Shown one piece after another: positions 38,553-49,094 of a DNA stretch of 64,000 nucleotides; position 1 is the stretch's first letter, and every line of letters starts with the position of its first letter. The position numbers and the translations under genes are program-made. The notes under the pieces were generated by a model that saw only the letters and a program-made list of their open reading frames with translations, was not told the origin of the DNA and ran no database searches. The stretch comes from Streptococcus penaeicida (lineage in GTDB: Bacteria > Bacillota > Bacilli > Lactobacillales > Streptococcaceae): contig NZ_LOCM01000017.1 of NCBI RefSeq assembly GCF_002887775.1, forward strand, positions 1-64,000, given 5' to 3'.

Positions 38553-39313
38553 TTATAATTAAAAACCTTTCTTGCAAGATAATCGGATAAACCTGGGCAG
38601 AGTGTATAAAAAAGATGGGTTAGTGATAAGGTCCAAGGCAGATTGATCTCCCGTTTTTGCTTACCAAAAACGGCTACCACTTTTTTAGCTACCTGGTCTG
38701 GATCCAAGGCAAAAGTTGATACTTTTTCCAAATAAGTACCTGTTGGGTCAGCCTCTTTGAAGAATGCTGTTTTAATGGGACCAGGATTGATGCTGGTAAC
38801 AATAACACCTTTTTCTGCTAATTCTAAGCGTAAAGCGTTGGAATAGCCAATCATTGCAAATTTGCTAGCTGAATAAAGACTAGACTTGCTAGAAGCAACT
38901 AAACCAGCCATGGACACGATATTAATAATATGACCACTACCACGCGCAGCCATTCTAGCACCAATCAAGCGGCAAAAATCCATGGAAGCAAAGGTATTAA
39001 CTTTAAACATGCTTTCAATTTCCTGATGGCCATAGTCATCAAAAGCCTTGAAGGCACCATAGCCTGCATTGTTAATCAGAATATCAATGTGTCCAAATTC
39101 TTGATACAATTCCGCCACTAAATTTTCTATAGCGTCTGCATTCGTAATATCAATTTGATAACATTTCTTTTGCTTGCGAATCTGATAAATTTCTTCAAGT
39201 TGTGCTTTATTGCGCCCTAATAAAATCAGAAAATCTGATTCTTTTATGTGTTTAACCATAGCTTGGGCTAAACCACCAGAAGCACCCGTTATGACAATGA
39301 TTTTTCCAGACAT
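38549..39313 (-). CDS. Short-chain dehydrogenase/reductase
   Basis: 254 residues with the classical SDR marks: TGASGGLAQAM for NAD(P), NNAGYG, catalytic Ser and the YSASKFAMIGYSNALRLELA Tyr-x3-Lys (about 150-170). Closest in layout to the YqjQ/DltE-like reductases; the substrate is unknown. It overlaps rnz by one base upstream and recJ by four downstream, so it is embedded in an RNA/DNA processing operon. Intact frame. Confidence 0.88.
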   Translation of the reverse strand: MSGKIIVITGASGGLAQAMVKHIKESDFLILLGRNKAQLEEIYQIRKQKKCYQIDITNADAIENLVAELYQEFGHIDILINNAGYGAFKAFDDYGHQEIESMFKVNTFASMDFCRLIGARMAARGSGHIINIVSMAGLVASSKSSLYSASKFAMIGYSNALRLELAEKGVIVTSINPGPIKTAFFKEADPTGTYLEKVSTFALDPDQVAKKVVAVFGKQKREINLPWTLSLTHLFYTLCPGLSDYLARKVFNYK

Positions 39314-40242
39314 TAAATCGTCACTTCCTCAAAATCTTTGACCATTTTAACAGCCTCAAATACTTGAGCTGCATCTTTTTCCATTTGGCGACAATCGCGC
39401 CCTAAAAAGCGAGCTGAAACATGGTTCAATAATAAGCGTTTGACGCCAGCAGCCTTGGCAATTTCCGCCGCCTGCATATTCGTTGAGTGACCATGATTTT
39501 TAGCGATTCGGTCATCACCTTTGCCATAAGTTGACTCATGGACCAAGACATCCGCATCCTTGGCTAGATTAATGCTGGCATCCGTTTTTCGTGTATCACC
39601 AAGAATCGTAATGACTTTACCTTTTTTAGGTGCTGAAATAAAGTCTTTGGCAAAAAGAACACGACCATCTTCCAAGGTCACGTCTTGTCCATTCTTGATT
39701 TTCCCAAATAGGGGACCGAAAGGAAGACCTGCTGCTTTTAAAGCTTCAGCGTCTAAAGTACCTTCTAGATCTTTTTGGACAACCCGATAACCCATACAAA
39801 AGACTGTATGCGCCAGTTTTTCCGCATAGACGGTAAACTTATCAGTTTCTAAAATCTTGCCCAAGTTTTTTTCTGAAAATTCATGGTAAAAAATCTTGTA
39901 TGGCAAACGACTACCAGAAACAGCTAAACTTCCTTGAACAAAGTTTTTTATACCAACTGGCCCGTAAATTTCAATATCCGTTTGTTCTTCACTTGCTTGG
40001 AAAGCGCGGCTTGACAAAAAGCCAGGGAGACCAAAAATATGGTCACCATGAAGATGGGTAATAAAAATTTTTTTAATCTTACGAGGTTTAATGGTTGTTT
40101 CTAAGATTTGTCTTTGGGTACCTTCACCACAATCAAACATCCAAACTTCATTAATTTCATCTAGAAGCTTTAATACTAAACTGGAAACATTACGCTGCTT
40201 GGCTGGTTGGCCCGCGCCCGTTCCTAAAAATTGTAATTCCAT
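39313..40242 (-). CDS. rnz: Ribonuclease Z
   Basis: tRNA 3'-end endonuclease. 309 residues from the ATG at 40242 ([18 protein letters not shown]); an earlier in-frame start would overlap the previous gene and add 13 unrelated residues. The zinc motif is [13 protein letters not shown] (about 61-73), with further metal ligands in GDTRKT and HVSARF. The SDR gene follows with a one-base overlap. Confidence 0.95.
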   Translation of the reverse strand: MELQFLGTGAGQPAKQRNVSSLVLKLLDEINEVWMFDCGEGTQRQILETTIKPRKIKKIFITHLHGDHIFGLPGFLSSRAFQASEEQTDIEIYGPVGIKNFVQGSLAVSGSRLPYKIFYHEFSEKNLGKILETDKFTVYAEKLAHTVFCMGYRVVQKDLEGTLDAEALKAAGLPFGPLFGKIKNGQDVTLEDGRVLFAKDFISAPKKGKVITILGDTRKTDASINLAKDADVLVHESTYGKGDDRIAKNHGHSTNMQAAEIAKAAGVKRLLLNHVSARFLGRDCRQMEKDAAQVFEAVKMVKDFEEVTI

Positions 40243-40247
40243 AAATC

Positions 40248-40889
40248 CTATACTTTCTCTTCGATAATGTAAACTTGGCATTCTCGTTGCTGGAAGCCAT
40301 AATATTTTTGCCCTGAAAAGGACTGACTGAGACTGATGACTTCGTCAGCATTGTAACCTGATAAAAGCACTATCTGACCTGATTGGAAGGCCTTAGTCAG
40401 TAAAGCACCTTCAAGTTCGAGTAGCTGAGGATTTTCAAAAGTAAAGTCTTGCTTAGCCATTTTGACCATTCCTTCTTCCTGAAAAATCAGATAGTTGGGG
40501 AAAATTTGGGCCAGTTCAAAGAAAAATCTTTCTGTAAGGTTTTCTGCTTCCTCAGCAAAAACAATAGCAATTTCCCGGTCATCTTGGTAGGTGAAACCGT
40601 AAGCCTTGCCTGACAAATTTAAACGGACAAAAGGCTTTTGCTCAGCAAAAGTTGGTTGCTGTTGAAATAAATCCAGAGCTTTGCATAAGTCAAAATAGTA
40701 GTCACAGGCTTCTTGTGGAGATTGCTTTTGATAAATTTCTGCAAAGTAAGCATTAATAACACTTGGTGGCGGTGTGATAAAGGCCATCTTCTGCTCATGG
40801 CTTAACCCTTGCAAACTTTCTTTCAGATAATTTAAATCAAGTGTGGTGTAGCCACCATGACTTGTTGCTAGAGCAAGATAATCAGTCAT
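40248..40889 (-). CDS. Conserved hypothetical protein in the hflX-rnz operon
   Basis: 213 residues, acidic, soluble, with no signal peptide and no motif I can name. A Phe/Glu-rich middle ([20 protein letters not shown]) and a C-terminal [16 protein letters not shown] look like alternating strands. Its ATG overlaps the hflX stop by eight bases, and rnz starts five bases after its stop, so it is translated as part of the operon. The position between hflX and rnz recurs in streptococci as I recall, without a known role. Confidence 0.7.
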   Translation of the reverse strand: MTDYLALATSHGGYTTLDLNYLKESLQGLSHEQKMAFITPPPSVINAYFAEIYQKQSPQEACDYYFDLCKALDLFQQQPTFAEQKPFVRLNLSGKAYGFTYQDDREIAIVFAEEAENLTERFFFELAQIFPNYLIFQEEGMVKMAKQDFTFENPQLLELEGALLTKAFQSGQIVLLSGYNADEVISLSQSFSGQKYYGFQQRECQVYIIEEKV

Positions 40890-42126
40890 ATAATTCTTCT
40901 AATCTCCATTTTTGTTTAGGGGAAATATAACCCGAAATTTCTTCCACTTGATCTTCAAAACTGTAAGCATCTAATAGAGCCACTTTATTTAATTCATAAA
41001 GTTTATAAGCCTTATCCTGATGAACTTTTATTGAGAAAGGCAGGTATAAATCCCGAATATGATCAATAATGATGCGTCTCAAAAGACTACGACTTTCAGG
41101 ATCTTTGGCCGATAGTCTGACGTTGGGAAAAGCTGTTGCAGTTAAGCTAGTGGCTTGATCCATTTTATTGTAGATGGCTAAACGTGGGATGTCTAGCATC
41201 TCTAAATCCTTCAAAATATCGAGGACCACTTTTTCTTGTTCAGAATGATTGGGGTCACTGGCATCAATAACATGCAGCAGCAAATCAACATGACGACTCT
41301 CTTCTAAGGTTGATTTAAAGGCCGCAACTAACTCGGTTGGTAAATCCTGAATAAAACCAACCGTATCGGTTAAGGTCGCCTTAAATTGATTTTGCAAATA
41401 AATCTGTTTGGTCGTTGCATCAAGTGTCGCAAAGAGTTCATTAGCTTCATATTGACCATCATCAGTTAAGACATTCATGATGGTAGACTTACCAGCGTTG
41501 GTATAACCAATCAAACCAATTTTAAAGGTTTCTGACTGAATACGACGGTCCCTAATGGTTTGACGATTTTTCTCCACTACAGCTAGTTGGCGTTCAATAT
41601 CCGAAATTTGATGACGAATTGACCTCCGGTTTAATTCCAACTGACTCTCACCTGGACCACGACTTCCAATCCCACCAGCCTGGCGACTCAGCATTATCCC
41701 TTGTCCAACCAAACGTGGTAACATGTATTTTAGTTGTGCTAAATGAACTTGTAACTTCCCCTCATGACTGCGTGCACGCATGGCAAAAATATCCAAAATC
41801 AACTGCATCCGGTCAATGACTTTAACTTCTAGAGCAGTTTCTAAGTTCGAATTCTGTCTAGGTGTCAGTCGATTATTGACCACTACCGTATCAATTTCTT
41901 CAGCATCAATGATGGCTTTTATTTCTTCTAATTTGCCAGATCCAATAAAGGTTTTACTATCATATTTATCACGTTTTTGTACATATGAATCGATGACCAT
42001 AGCACCAGCTGTTTTTGCCAAACTTGCTAGTTCTTCCATGGACATGTCAAAATTCTCACTGGTCTGCAAGGCAACGCCTAACAGGATAATCCGTTCTTGT
42101 TCTGTCTTTGTTTCTGTCATTGCCAT
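40882..42126 (-). CDS. hflX: GTPase HflX
   Basis: Ribosome-associated GTPase that splits or rescues stalled ribosomes. 414 residues from the ATG at 42126, which has GGAGG seven bases before it; the longer frame upstream is not used. The N-terminal domain contains the Gly-rich GIGSRGPGESQLELNRR loop (about 165-183), then G1 GYTNAGKST, G3 DTVGFI, G4 NKMD. It follows miaA by 79 bases and overlaps the next gene. Confidence 0.95.
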   Translation of the reverse strand: MAMTETKTEQERIILLGVALQTSENFDMSMEELASLAKTAGAMVIDSYVQKRDKYDSKTFIGSGKLEEIKAIIDAEEIDTVVVNNRLTPRQNSNLETALEVKVIDRMQLILDIFAMRARSHEGKLQVHLAQLKYMLPRLVGQGIMLSRQAGGIGSRGPGESQLELNRRSIRHQISDIERQLAVVEKNRQTIRDRRIQSETFKIGLIGYTNAGKSTIMNVLTDDGQYEANELFATLDATTKQIYLQNQFKATLTDTVGFIQDLPTELVAAFKSTLEESRHVDLLLHVIDASDPNHSEQEKVVLDILKDLEMLDIPRLAIYNKMDQATSLTATAFPNVRLSAKDPESRSLLRRIIIDHIRDLYLPFSIKVHQDKAYKLYELNKVALLDAYSFEDQVEEISGYISPKQKWRLEELYD

Positions 42127-42205
42127 AGCTTTTCCTCCGAATTCCGTAACCTTTATTATACCATAAAAACCCATCTTTCTAAAGAATAGAACTCCCTTTT
42201 TGGGG

Positions 42206-43099
42206 CTACTTATCTGCTAAAAACCTTGTCACTTCTTCCATAACGGCTTGGGGATAATTGTCTGCCGTGATGGGATAAAATGAAACGGCCATGCGATTTC
42301 TAAACCAAGTTAATTGGCGTTTGGCAAAGCGACGACTATTTTGCTTCAATTGGTCACTGACTTCTTCCAAACTTGCTTCTCCTTTGAAATATGGAAAAAG
42401 TTCTTTATATCCGATTGCTCTTGCTGCTTGAACATTAGGATGATTATCATAAAGCCACCTAGCCTCATCCAATAAACCTTCTGCCATCATCCAGTCAACT
42501 CGTTGATTGATACGGTCATAAATGACCTGACGGTCATCATTTAAGCCAATCAACAAATAGTCATAAGGAAAGTCCTGATTGCTTAAATCTTTCCCAAATC
42601 GATCTAACTCTAAGGCTCTGATTGCCCGACGGCGGTTAAGTTCTGGAATCTCAATTTGTTTTTCAGCAATCATCTTAAATAAGTCTTCTGTCTCTAATGT
42701 TTCCAACTCTGCCCGATAAGTGAGTAAGGCTTCTTGATCAAGCTGACCACCAAGGTGATAGCCTTCAAGCAAACTTTGCAAGTAGAGGCCTGTGCCACCA
42801 ACCAAAATGGGAAGTTTTCCCTTTTCTAAAATGTCTTGGATAGCTTTATTGGCGTCGGTCACAAAATCAAAAGCTGAATAATTATCAGTAACCTCACGGA
42901 TATCGATTAAGTGGTGGGGGGCTGCTGCTTGTTCTTCCTTTGTCGCTTTAGCAGTTCCAATGTCTAACTGACGATAGACTTGCTGACTATCTCCAGAAAT
43001 GATTTCGCCATTGAAGGCCTGGGCTAAGCGAATACCTAAGTCTGTCTTACCAACAGCAGTTGGACCGACAATAACGACTATCTTGTCTTTTTTTCTCAT
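42206..43099 (-). CDS. miaA: tRNA dimethylallyltransferase
   Basis: Adds the isopentenyl group to A37 of tRNAs that read UNN codons. 297 residues, with P-loop [11 protein letters not shown] (about 12-22), the [17 protein letters not shown] motif (about 36-52) and [14 protein letters not shown] (about 100-113). It appears to be the first gene of the operon running to recJ. A divergent small gene starts 131 bases away. Confidence 0.95.
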   Translation of the reverse strand: MRKKDKIVVIVGPTAVGKTDLGIRLAQAFNGEIISGDSQQVYRQLDIGTAKATKEEQAAAPHHLIDIREVTDNYSAFDFVTDANKAIQDILEKGKLPILVGGTGLYLQSLLEGYHLGGQLDQEALLTYRAELETLETEDLFKMIAEKQIEIPELNRRRAIRALELDRFGKDLSNQDFPYDYLLIGLNDDRQVIYDRINQRVDWMMAEGLLDEARWLYDNHPNVQAARAIGYKELFPYFKGEASLEEVSDQLKQNSRRFAKRQLTWFRNRMAVSFYPITADNYPQAVMEEVTRFLADK

Positions 43100-43230
43100 G
43101 ACTTTTTCTTTTCTTCTTCTCTTTCAAAAAACATCTTTTTCTTGATATTTATAGTAAATTTAGTTACCATATATTATAACATAAGAGCAGGATGAACTAG
43201 AGTCACTTGTTATAGAAACGGAGAAAAGTT

Positions 43231-43407
43231 ATGTCTAAGAAATATCTATTTGCTAAGGGTTTAGCAACTGGTGTTGTTGCAACTGTAGCTACTGTTGCTG
43301 GTGCTGTTTTCGCAGTTAAGAAAACCATTATCGACCCAGAAGAAGAAAAAGAAGCATTTATCGAAGAAAATCGTAAAAAAGCAGCACGTCGTCGTGTAGC
43401 TCGCTAA
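43231..43407 (+). CDS. DUF3042-like small membrane protein (58 aa)
   Basis: The ATG at 43231 follows GGAG. Residues 8-28 form one hydrophobic Ala/Val/Gly-rich helix (GLATGVVATVATVAGAVFAV), then PEEEKEAFIEENRKKAARRR gives an acidic-then-basic cytoplasmic tail. This fits the DUF3042 family of small lactic-acid-bacterial proteins of unknown role. It is a monocistron with its own terminator, transcribed away from miaA. Confidence 0.8.
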   Translation: MSKKYLFAKGLATGVVATVATVAGAVFAVKKTIIDPEEEKEAFIEENRKKAARRRVAR

Positions 43408-43411
43408 GAAG

Positions 43412-43446
43412 AAAAAGATTCAAGGACTTATCCTTGAATCTTTTTC
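43412..43446. terminator. Shared terminator of the DUF3042 gene and the TDT transporter
   Basis: A 15-bp perfect stem, AAAAAGATTCAAGGA / TCCTTGAATCTTTTT, loop CTTA. The TDT transporter's stop codon (43428) is in its loop. Confidence 0.85.
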
Positions 43447-44337
43447 TTTGTTAAAAATATCATATAATTAATAAAAACATAGGTAACTAAGACAGTAGCA
43501 ATAAGTGTTTCAGTCAAAATTAATATTTGAAAATTCTCTTCTAAACCTAAGAAAATGAGTGAAGCCCGACAAGCTGTAGCACTTATAACAAAAGGAAAAG
43601 TAAAGGCAGCAAAGCCCGGATTAAAGGCTCTCTTTATTAAGACTGGCAATTGGGCCAAGACAAAGAAGTAAACTACTTGTGAGGAAATCACTAAAAAGAT
43701 GACCATCCCTTCAGCAGGTTGGGGGAATGTCGCCAAATAGGCCGCTGCTAGCAAGGATAAAGGGGCACAAAAAGTAGAAATGTTAGGTTTTGTGGCCCCT
43801 TCTAAGCCAATTTTATAGGTTTTGTAAGTCATAAAAGGCAGAACTAAAAAGGTTAGAAGGAGACCCAGCCAAAAAATAGCTTGTCCTAGTCTAAAATGTT
43901 GGCTGGCTGGAGCTGTTAAGGCTGCTACTGCGATTCCCACAAACAAAACCGACCAGGAAGGAAAGACATTAGACCATTTAAAAGGAATGACGAAAGTCCA
44001 AATATAGTAAAGCATGAGCCGATATTTCCGATTAGGAATAGGCACCAGAGACTGTGACCTAGGCTAAAATGGCCACTTTTGATGATTAGTGACGAAAATA
44101 AGAGCCTGCCATAAAGAAAGTGGGGAAAACTGAGGCAATTAAGGGAGATTTGAGTTCCTGTAGTGCTCTTTTCGGTTCTTTAATAATTGAAAATATTAAA
44201 TAAAGGTAAAGAATAGCCGCTGGGATTTGAAAGAGAAACCTCAAAAACTGGCTAAAGTTTCCTAGTAAGTTGCCTAAGGCAGTCATGCCTAGGATTAATC
44301 CTGATAGGACTAAGGGTGGTTGATGAAAATGTCGCAT
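43428..44337 (-). pseudogene. TDT-family (tellurite-resistance/dicarboxylate) transporter, two frameshifts
   Basis: Polytopic membrane protein of the TehA/Mae1 family, about ten helices when whole. The first 83 codons (MRHFHQPPLVLSGLILGM to GSYFRH) end at a stop near 44088; one added base near 44086-44091 leads into SGHFSLGHSLWCLFLIGNIG, and a second near 44013-44018 leads into MLYYIWTFVIPFKWSNVFPS, which runs to the end. Restored length is about 303 residues, right for the family. The cation-efflux-like gene lies 12 bases upstream on the same strand. As read, it would give two useless pieces. Confidence 0.78.
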
Positions 44338-44349
44338 ATTGTCACTTTT

Positions 44350-45153
44350 CTAACGGGATAATGAAATTATTTTGAAGGCTCCTCTGATGACGAGTACAAA
44401 AATGGCGAACCCTATGATTAAATCGGGAATTGGCGATTGCAAGATTGCCACCAAAAGACTGGTCAACATAAGGCCTAAATTGATAAGAATGTCATTAGAG
44501 GTGAAAATTTTGCTGGCTTTCATATGGAGACCTTGATTTTTGGACTTAGCAATTAAATAATAGGCCAAACTATTGGCCAGCAAAGCCATGAGTGAAACCA
44601 AAAACATACCGGTCACAATAGGGAGATAATGGGGCTGAGTCACCCGTAAATAGACATTTATCAAACCTAGCAAGGCTAAAACGAGTTGGAAATAACCGGC
44701 AAGCCGAGAAACCATCTTTTGTCTAGCCAGACTAGATCCGACAGCGAATAAAGCCATAGCATATACCAAACTATCTGCCAGCATATCTAAACCATCAGCT
44801 GCGATGCCCAAAGATTGGAAAAGTAGGGAAGCCACTTCTTCAATCAAGAAAAAACCAGCATTAATGGCTAAGACCTGCCATAAAATCTTGCGGTCCAAAC
44901 CTGATTCTTCTTGAAGCACTTGTCCTTCTTCTAAGGCTTTGGTGAATAGCAGTTGCGTTCCTAGTTTATGTGGCATTAAAGCTTGTAAAATATCCTGGTC
45001 ACTTTCTTGGTGAATCAGCTCCGCTTCTCTCTTGTCTAGGTCAATCCGAATCGATTCAACGGTCTCGAAGGATCCAAGAGCCATCCGTACCATTTGTTCC
45101 TCACTGGCACAATCCATTTTAGGAATCGCCAACCATGTGACTTGTTTTTGCAT
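44350..45153 (-). CDS. Cation-efflux-like membrane protein with a degenerate metal-binding N-terminus
   Basis: 267 residues. Residues 1-75 resemble a heavy-metal-associated domain, but the usual CxxC is reduced to MDCASEE. Five to six hydrophobic helices follow from about 90. The GIAADGLDMLADSLVYAMALF stretch resembles the TM2 site of cation diffusion facilitators, with Asp residues kept but the His replaced. It has no C-terminal cytoplasmic domain. A metal role is inferred and weak. It is the first gene of a unit with the TDT transporter. Confidence 0.65.
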   Translation of the reverse strand: MQKQVTWLAIPKMDCASEEQMVRMALGSFETVESIRIDLDKREAELIHQESDQDILQALMPHKLGTQLLFTKALEEGQVLQEESGLDRKILWQVLAINAGFFLIEEVASLLFQSLGIAADGLDMLADSLVYAMALFAVGSSLARQKMVSRLAGYFQLVLALLGLINVYLRVTQPHYLPIVTGMFLVSLMALLANSLAYYLIAKSKNQGLHMKASKIFTSNDILINLGLMLTSLLVAILQSPIPDLIIGFAIFVLVIRGAFKIISLSR

Positions 45154-45195
45154 TGTTAAACTCCTTACAAGCCTTTATTATAGCACAATGCACAT

Positions 45196-45224
45196 AAAAA
45201 AGGACACCTTCCGGAGTCCTTTTT
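45196..45224 (-). terminator. Terminator of trhO
   Basis: AAAAAGGAC / GTCCTTTTT with an inner TCC/GGA step and a U tract, a few bases after the trhO stop. Confidence 0.75.
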
Positions 45225-45230
45225 AGGAAA

Positions 45231-46217
45231 TTAAACGGTTTCTAAAGCAGGTAATGTTTCACCAATTGCTTCTAAGCGACTAGCCCATTCTTGACGGCTT
45301 AGCCCGTTCTCAGCAACATAGCGATTGCGTTCGTGGGCGCGACATTCAGGCGAGCAACCACGAACATATTTAGCCTCATTTTCCTCAGAAGCAAAGATTT
45401 GCTCATTACAGAAGGGATTTGCACAATTGACGTAACGTTCACATGGTGTGCCATCGAAATAATCTTTGGCTACTACTGTTGGGTCTACATGGTTGATTGG
45501 CACAGCAATGCGCTCATCAAAGACGTACATGGCACCATCCCAAAGTTCACCTTGAACCTCTGGGTCTTTACCGTAAGTAGCGATTCCTCCGTGTAATTGT
45601 CCGACATCTTTGAAGCCTTCACGAACCATCCAACCTGAGAATTTTTCACAACGTACCCCACCAGTACAGTAAACAACAACACGTTTTTCCATGAATTTTT
45701 CTTTGTTATCACGAACCCATTGTGGTAAGTCACGGAAATTACGGATATCTGGGCGAATAGCACCACGGAAATGACCTAAATCGTATTCATAGTCATTACG
45801 CGTATCTAGGACTACTGTATCCTCATCTAAAAGTGCTTCCTTAAATTGTATAGGGTTAAGGTATTCACCAGTTACTTCTAATGGATTAATATCGTTATCA
45901 AAGTCGTTATCCTCTAAACCAAGGTGAACGATTTCTTTTTTATAACGGACAAACATTTTTTTGAAAGCTTGCTCATCTTCTTCGTCCATTTTGAACCAAA
46001 GGTCAGCAAAGCGTTCATCACTATGAACCCAATCCATATATTTTTGTGTTGTTTCATAATCACCAGAAACAGTTCCATTAATACCTTCGTCGGCAATTAA
46101 AATACGGCCTTTAAGACCAATTGATTTACAAAATGCTAAATGTTCTGCTGCATATTCTTGGGCATTTTCAATAGCCACATATTTATAGTAGAGAAGAACT
46201 CTAATTTTTTCTGACAT
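45231..46217 (-). CDS. trhO: tRNA uridine(34) hydroxylase TrhO (rhodanese family, UPF0176)
   Basis: Introduces oxygen at U34 of certain tRNAs on the way to 5-(carboxy)methoxyuridine. 328 residues from the ATG at 46217 ([14 protein letters not shown]), which has GGAGAT upstream. The N-terminal domain (1-95) precedes the rhodanese domain, whose loop [15 protein letters not shown] carries the active cysteine near 180. A Cys-rich C-terminal part ([12 protein letters not shown]...CSPEC) may bind metal. It stands alone, with the divergent unknown gene 172 bases away. Confidence 0.9.
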   Translation of the reverse strand: MSEKIRVLLYYKYVAIENAQEYAAEHLAFCKSIGLKGRILIADEGINGTVSGDYETTQKYMDWVHSDERFADLWFKMDEEDEQAFKKMFVRYKKEIVHLGLEDNDFDNDINPLEVTGEYLNPIQFKEALLDEDTVVLDTRNDYEYDLGHFRGAIRPDIRNFRDLPQWVRDNKEKFMEKRVVVYCTGGVRCEKFSGWMVREGFKDVGQLHGGIATYGKDPEVQGELWDGAMYVFDERIAVPINHVDPTVVAKDYFDGTPCERYVNCANPFCNEQIFASEENEAKYVRGCSPECRAHERNRYVAENGLSRQEWASRLEAIGETLPALETV

Positions 46218-46389
46218 GATATCTCCTATGTTATCAAAAGTTTTACATATCATTATACCGTCTCTTAAGAAGGCAAAGCAATCAATTAGCTTGCTCAAAA
46301 AATCACAAAATGCCAAATAATTGACTGACTGATATAAATATGAAAGAATGAAAGTGTTACCAATCTTATTGACGATAAAGGAGAAAAAA

Positions 46390-46695
46390 ATGTCTTACGA
46401 ACTATGTCTTGAATATGGTACTTACCCTCTTACTGTGGTGGATGCACAACTTGGGGAAGATAAAGAGATTCCTGAGTTTATTCAGAATGATAAAGCACTC
46501 CTGGAAAAATTGGAAAAGTTAAATACCCTTTTCCACGAGCTCTTTTTAACTATCGAGTGCCAGTTCCACTACATTGGTCATGAATACCCAGAGAAAAGAA
46601 AAGCCATTAAAGACCTATACCAAGAAGTCGTCAATGATTTAAAGGAAAACTATGCTGATCAAGACATCAAAATTCATCATTTGTTGATTTCATAA
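46390..46695 (+). CDS. Small protein of unknown function next to trhO (101 aa)
   Basis: Start chosen at the ATG at 46390 ([19 protein letters not shown]), preceded by AAAGGAG. A mostly helical, acidic soluble chain with [20 protein letters not shown] in the C-terminal half; no motif recognised. It ends before a strong bidirectional terminator. Intact frame and normal codon use suggest a real gene. Confidence 0.7.
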   Translation: MSYELCLEYGTYPLTVVDAQLGEDKEIPEFIQNDKALLEKLEKLNTLFHELFLTIECQFHYIGHEYPEKRKAIKDLYQEVVNDLKENYADQDIKIHHLLIS

Positions 46696-46711
46696 TAAAA
46701 CTTAAGATAAT

Positions 46712-46746
46712 AAAAGCATTCAGTTCAAATGAACTGAATGCTTTTT
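46712..46746. terminator. Bidirectional terminator
   Basis: AAAAGCATTCAGTTC / GAACTGAATGCTTTTT with a four-base loop, between the 101-residue ORF and the convergent glgP. Confidence 0.88.
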
Positions 46747-46809
46747 GTTTAGGAGCTTTGTTGTAATGATTTTGTTTTTGGAATTTAGCTTGAATGTATT
46801 TTTAGAAGT

Positions 46810-49074
46810 TTAGTTTGAATGCCAGATTTCTTGATTGTACTGTTCAATGGTCCGGTCTGAAGAGAAGAATCCAGCTTTAGCAATATTGTTAACAACTTTT
46901 GTCATCCACAAGTCTTGATCTTCATAATCAGCTAACATTTTTTCTTTAACCTCAATGTATTCAGCTAAATCAATCAATGTCATGAACCAGTCTTTATTAA
47001 TTAATTCTTTGTATAGACGTTCAAGTCGTGTAACATTACCTAAGTCCAACATTTCTGGACTGATGATAAAGTTAACAGCTGCTTTGATGTCTGGATGAAT
47101 GTCATAATAATGCTTAGCCACATAGCCACCATCAGCATAAAGATTGATAATGGTATCTGAATCTTTACCAAAAGTATAAATGTTATCCATTCCTGCTAAT
47201 TCTGCAATCTCAACATTGGCACCATCCATAGTACCTAGTGTTAAAGCACCATTGAGCATGAATTTCATATTACCTGTTCCTGATGCTTCTTTAGAAGCTA
47301 GTGAAATTTGTTCAGAAATATCAGTGGCTGGAATTAAGTGTTCCGCAACAGTTACATTATAGTTTTCGACTAAATGAACATTTAAGTATGGGCTTACTTC
47401 TGGATCATTGTTAATGAGTTCAGATAAGCAAAGGATTAAATGAATAATATCTTGAGCAATAATGTAAGCTGGAGCTGCTTTACCACCAAAGATTACCGTA
47501 ATCTTACGTTTTGGTAGGTTTCCTTTTTTGATGTCCAAGTACTTATGAATAACATATAGGGCATTCATTTGCTGACGCTTGTACTCATGGAATCGTTTGA
47601 TTTGAGTGTCAATGATTGAGTTCTCATCGAGTTCGATTCCCTTGTTATCTTTAAGGTAACGTTTCAAGGCTAATTTATTGTTATATTTAATCTCAGCCAA
47701 TTTCGCATGCACTTCTTTATTATCAGCAAAGGCTAATAATTTTTCAAGTTTAGCAGCATCAGTTAAGTAGTCATCACCGATTAATTCTTTAATATAATCA
47801 GCCAAGTCCTGGTTAGCAAATTCTAACCAACGACGGAAGGTAATTCCGTTTGTTTTGTTATTAAATTTCTCAGGGTATAATTGATAGAATGCTTTAAGTT
47901 CACTGTTCTTAAGGATTTCAGTATGAAGGGCAGCAACACCATTAACACTTGTAGCAAAGTGGATATCCATATGAGCCATATGGACACGACCAGATTCATC
48001 AATGATTTGAACAGCTTTGTCAGACACTTCGGAAGCCACTAAAGCATGTAATTTTTCAATAATAACAACTAAATGTGGAACAACTTCATTCAAGTAGTCT
48101 AATGGCCATTTTTCAAGGGCTTCTGCCAAGATGGTATGGTTTGTATAACCAACCATTTGTTTAACAACTGAAACAGCTTCTTCAAAGTCAAATCCATGTT
48201 TTTCAGTCAAAAGACGGATTAATTCTGGAATGACCATTGATGGATGGGTATCATTGATTTGAACGTAGGCATAATCAGCTAAATCATGAAGATTTGAACC
48301 ACGTTCAATAGCTTCTTCAATCAATAGTTGCGCTGCATTAGATACCATAAAGTATTGTTGGTAAATCCGTAGTAACTCACCATTACGATCTGAGTCATCA
48401 GGGTAAAGGAAGAGGGTTAAGTTCTTTTTGATTTCAGTTTTATCAAAAGAAATACCATCTTTGATAAGACCATAGTCAACACCCTCAATGTCAAATAAAT
48501 TGAGGTAATTTTTTGTATCGCGTTTATAACCTAAAACATCAATGCGGTCTAAACGAGATTTTAAAGTAAAGTTTTTAAAAGGAACATCATAAGAAATAGT
48601 TGTTGGAACCAACCAAGATTCATCTTCAATCCAGTAATTTGGCTCTGCTTCTTGTTCATTATTATTAAAGACTTGTTTGAAAAGGCCACAATGGTAGTTA
48701 AGACCAACACCTTCCCCATTAATTCCTAAGCTAGAAATGGAATCAACAAAACATGAAGCTAGGCGTCCAAGCCCACCATTACCTAATGATGGTTCTAACT
48801 AAACATCTTCTACTTCCGCAATTGATTTGCCAGCAGCTGCTAATTCGTCTTTAACTTCTTTGTAAATACCTAAGTTGATTAAGTTATTTGATAATAATTT
48901 ACCAATAAGAAATTCTGCAGAAATATAGTAAACTTTACGTTTAGCAGTATTTTTACTTTTTTCAGCAGCAGCTTCTTTAACATAACTTAACAATGATAAG
49001 TAGATTTCTTCATTTTGCGCTTGCGCTAATGATTTCCCTAGACGGTTCTCAGTGTAAGTTGTAAATGTTGACAT
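46810..49074 (-). pseudogene. glgP: Glycogen/maltodextrin phosphorylase interrupted by an amber codon
   Basis: PLP enzyme that phosphorolyses alpha-1,4-glucans to glucose-1-phosphate. The frame is continuous for 754 codons, the family length, except for TAG at 48799-48801 (codon 92), between VEDV and [13 protein letters not shown], where relatives usually have Glu (GAG). No frameshift is involved. The PLP lysine sits in [20 protein letters not shown]. The downstream part can be read from a TTG at 48612, but that would omit the first 154 residues including active-site parts. It follows malQ by 20 bases in the MalR-controlled operon. Confidence 0.88.
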
Positions 49075-49094
49075 GTTTTCCTCTTTTCAAAAAA

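Noticed and set aside
46810-48612. A separate shorter phosphorylase gene starting at the TTG at 48612
   Set aside because: It is the same frame as the N-terminal part, separated only by one TAG; it lacks a ribosome-binding site and would miss essential parts of the fold.
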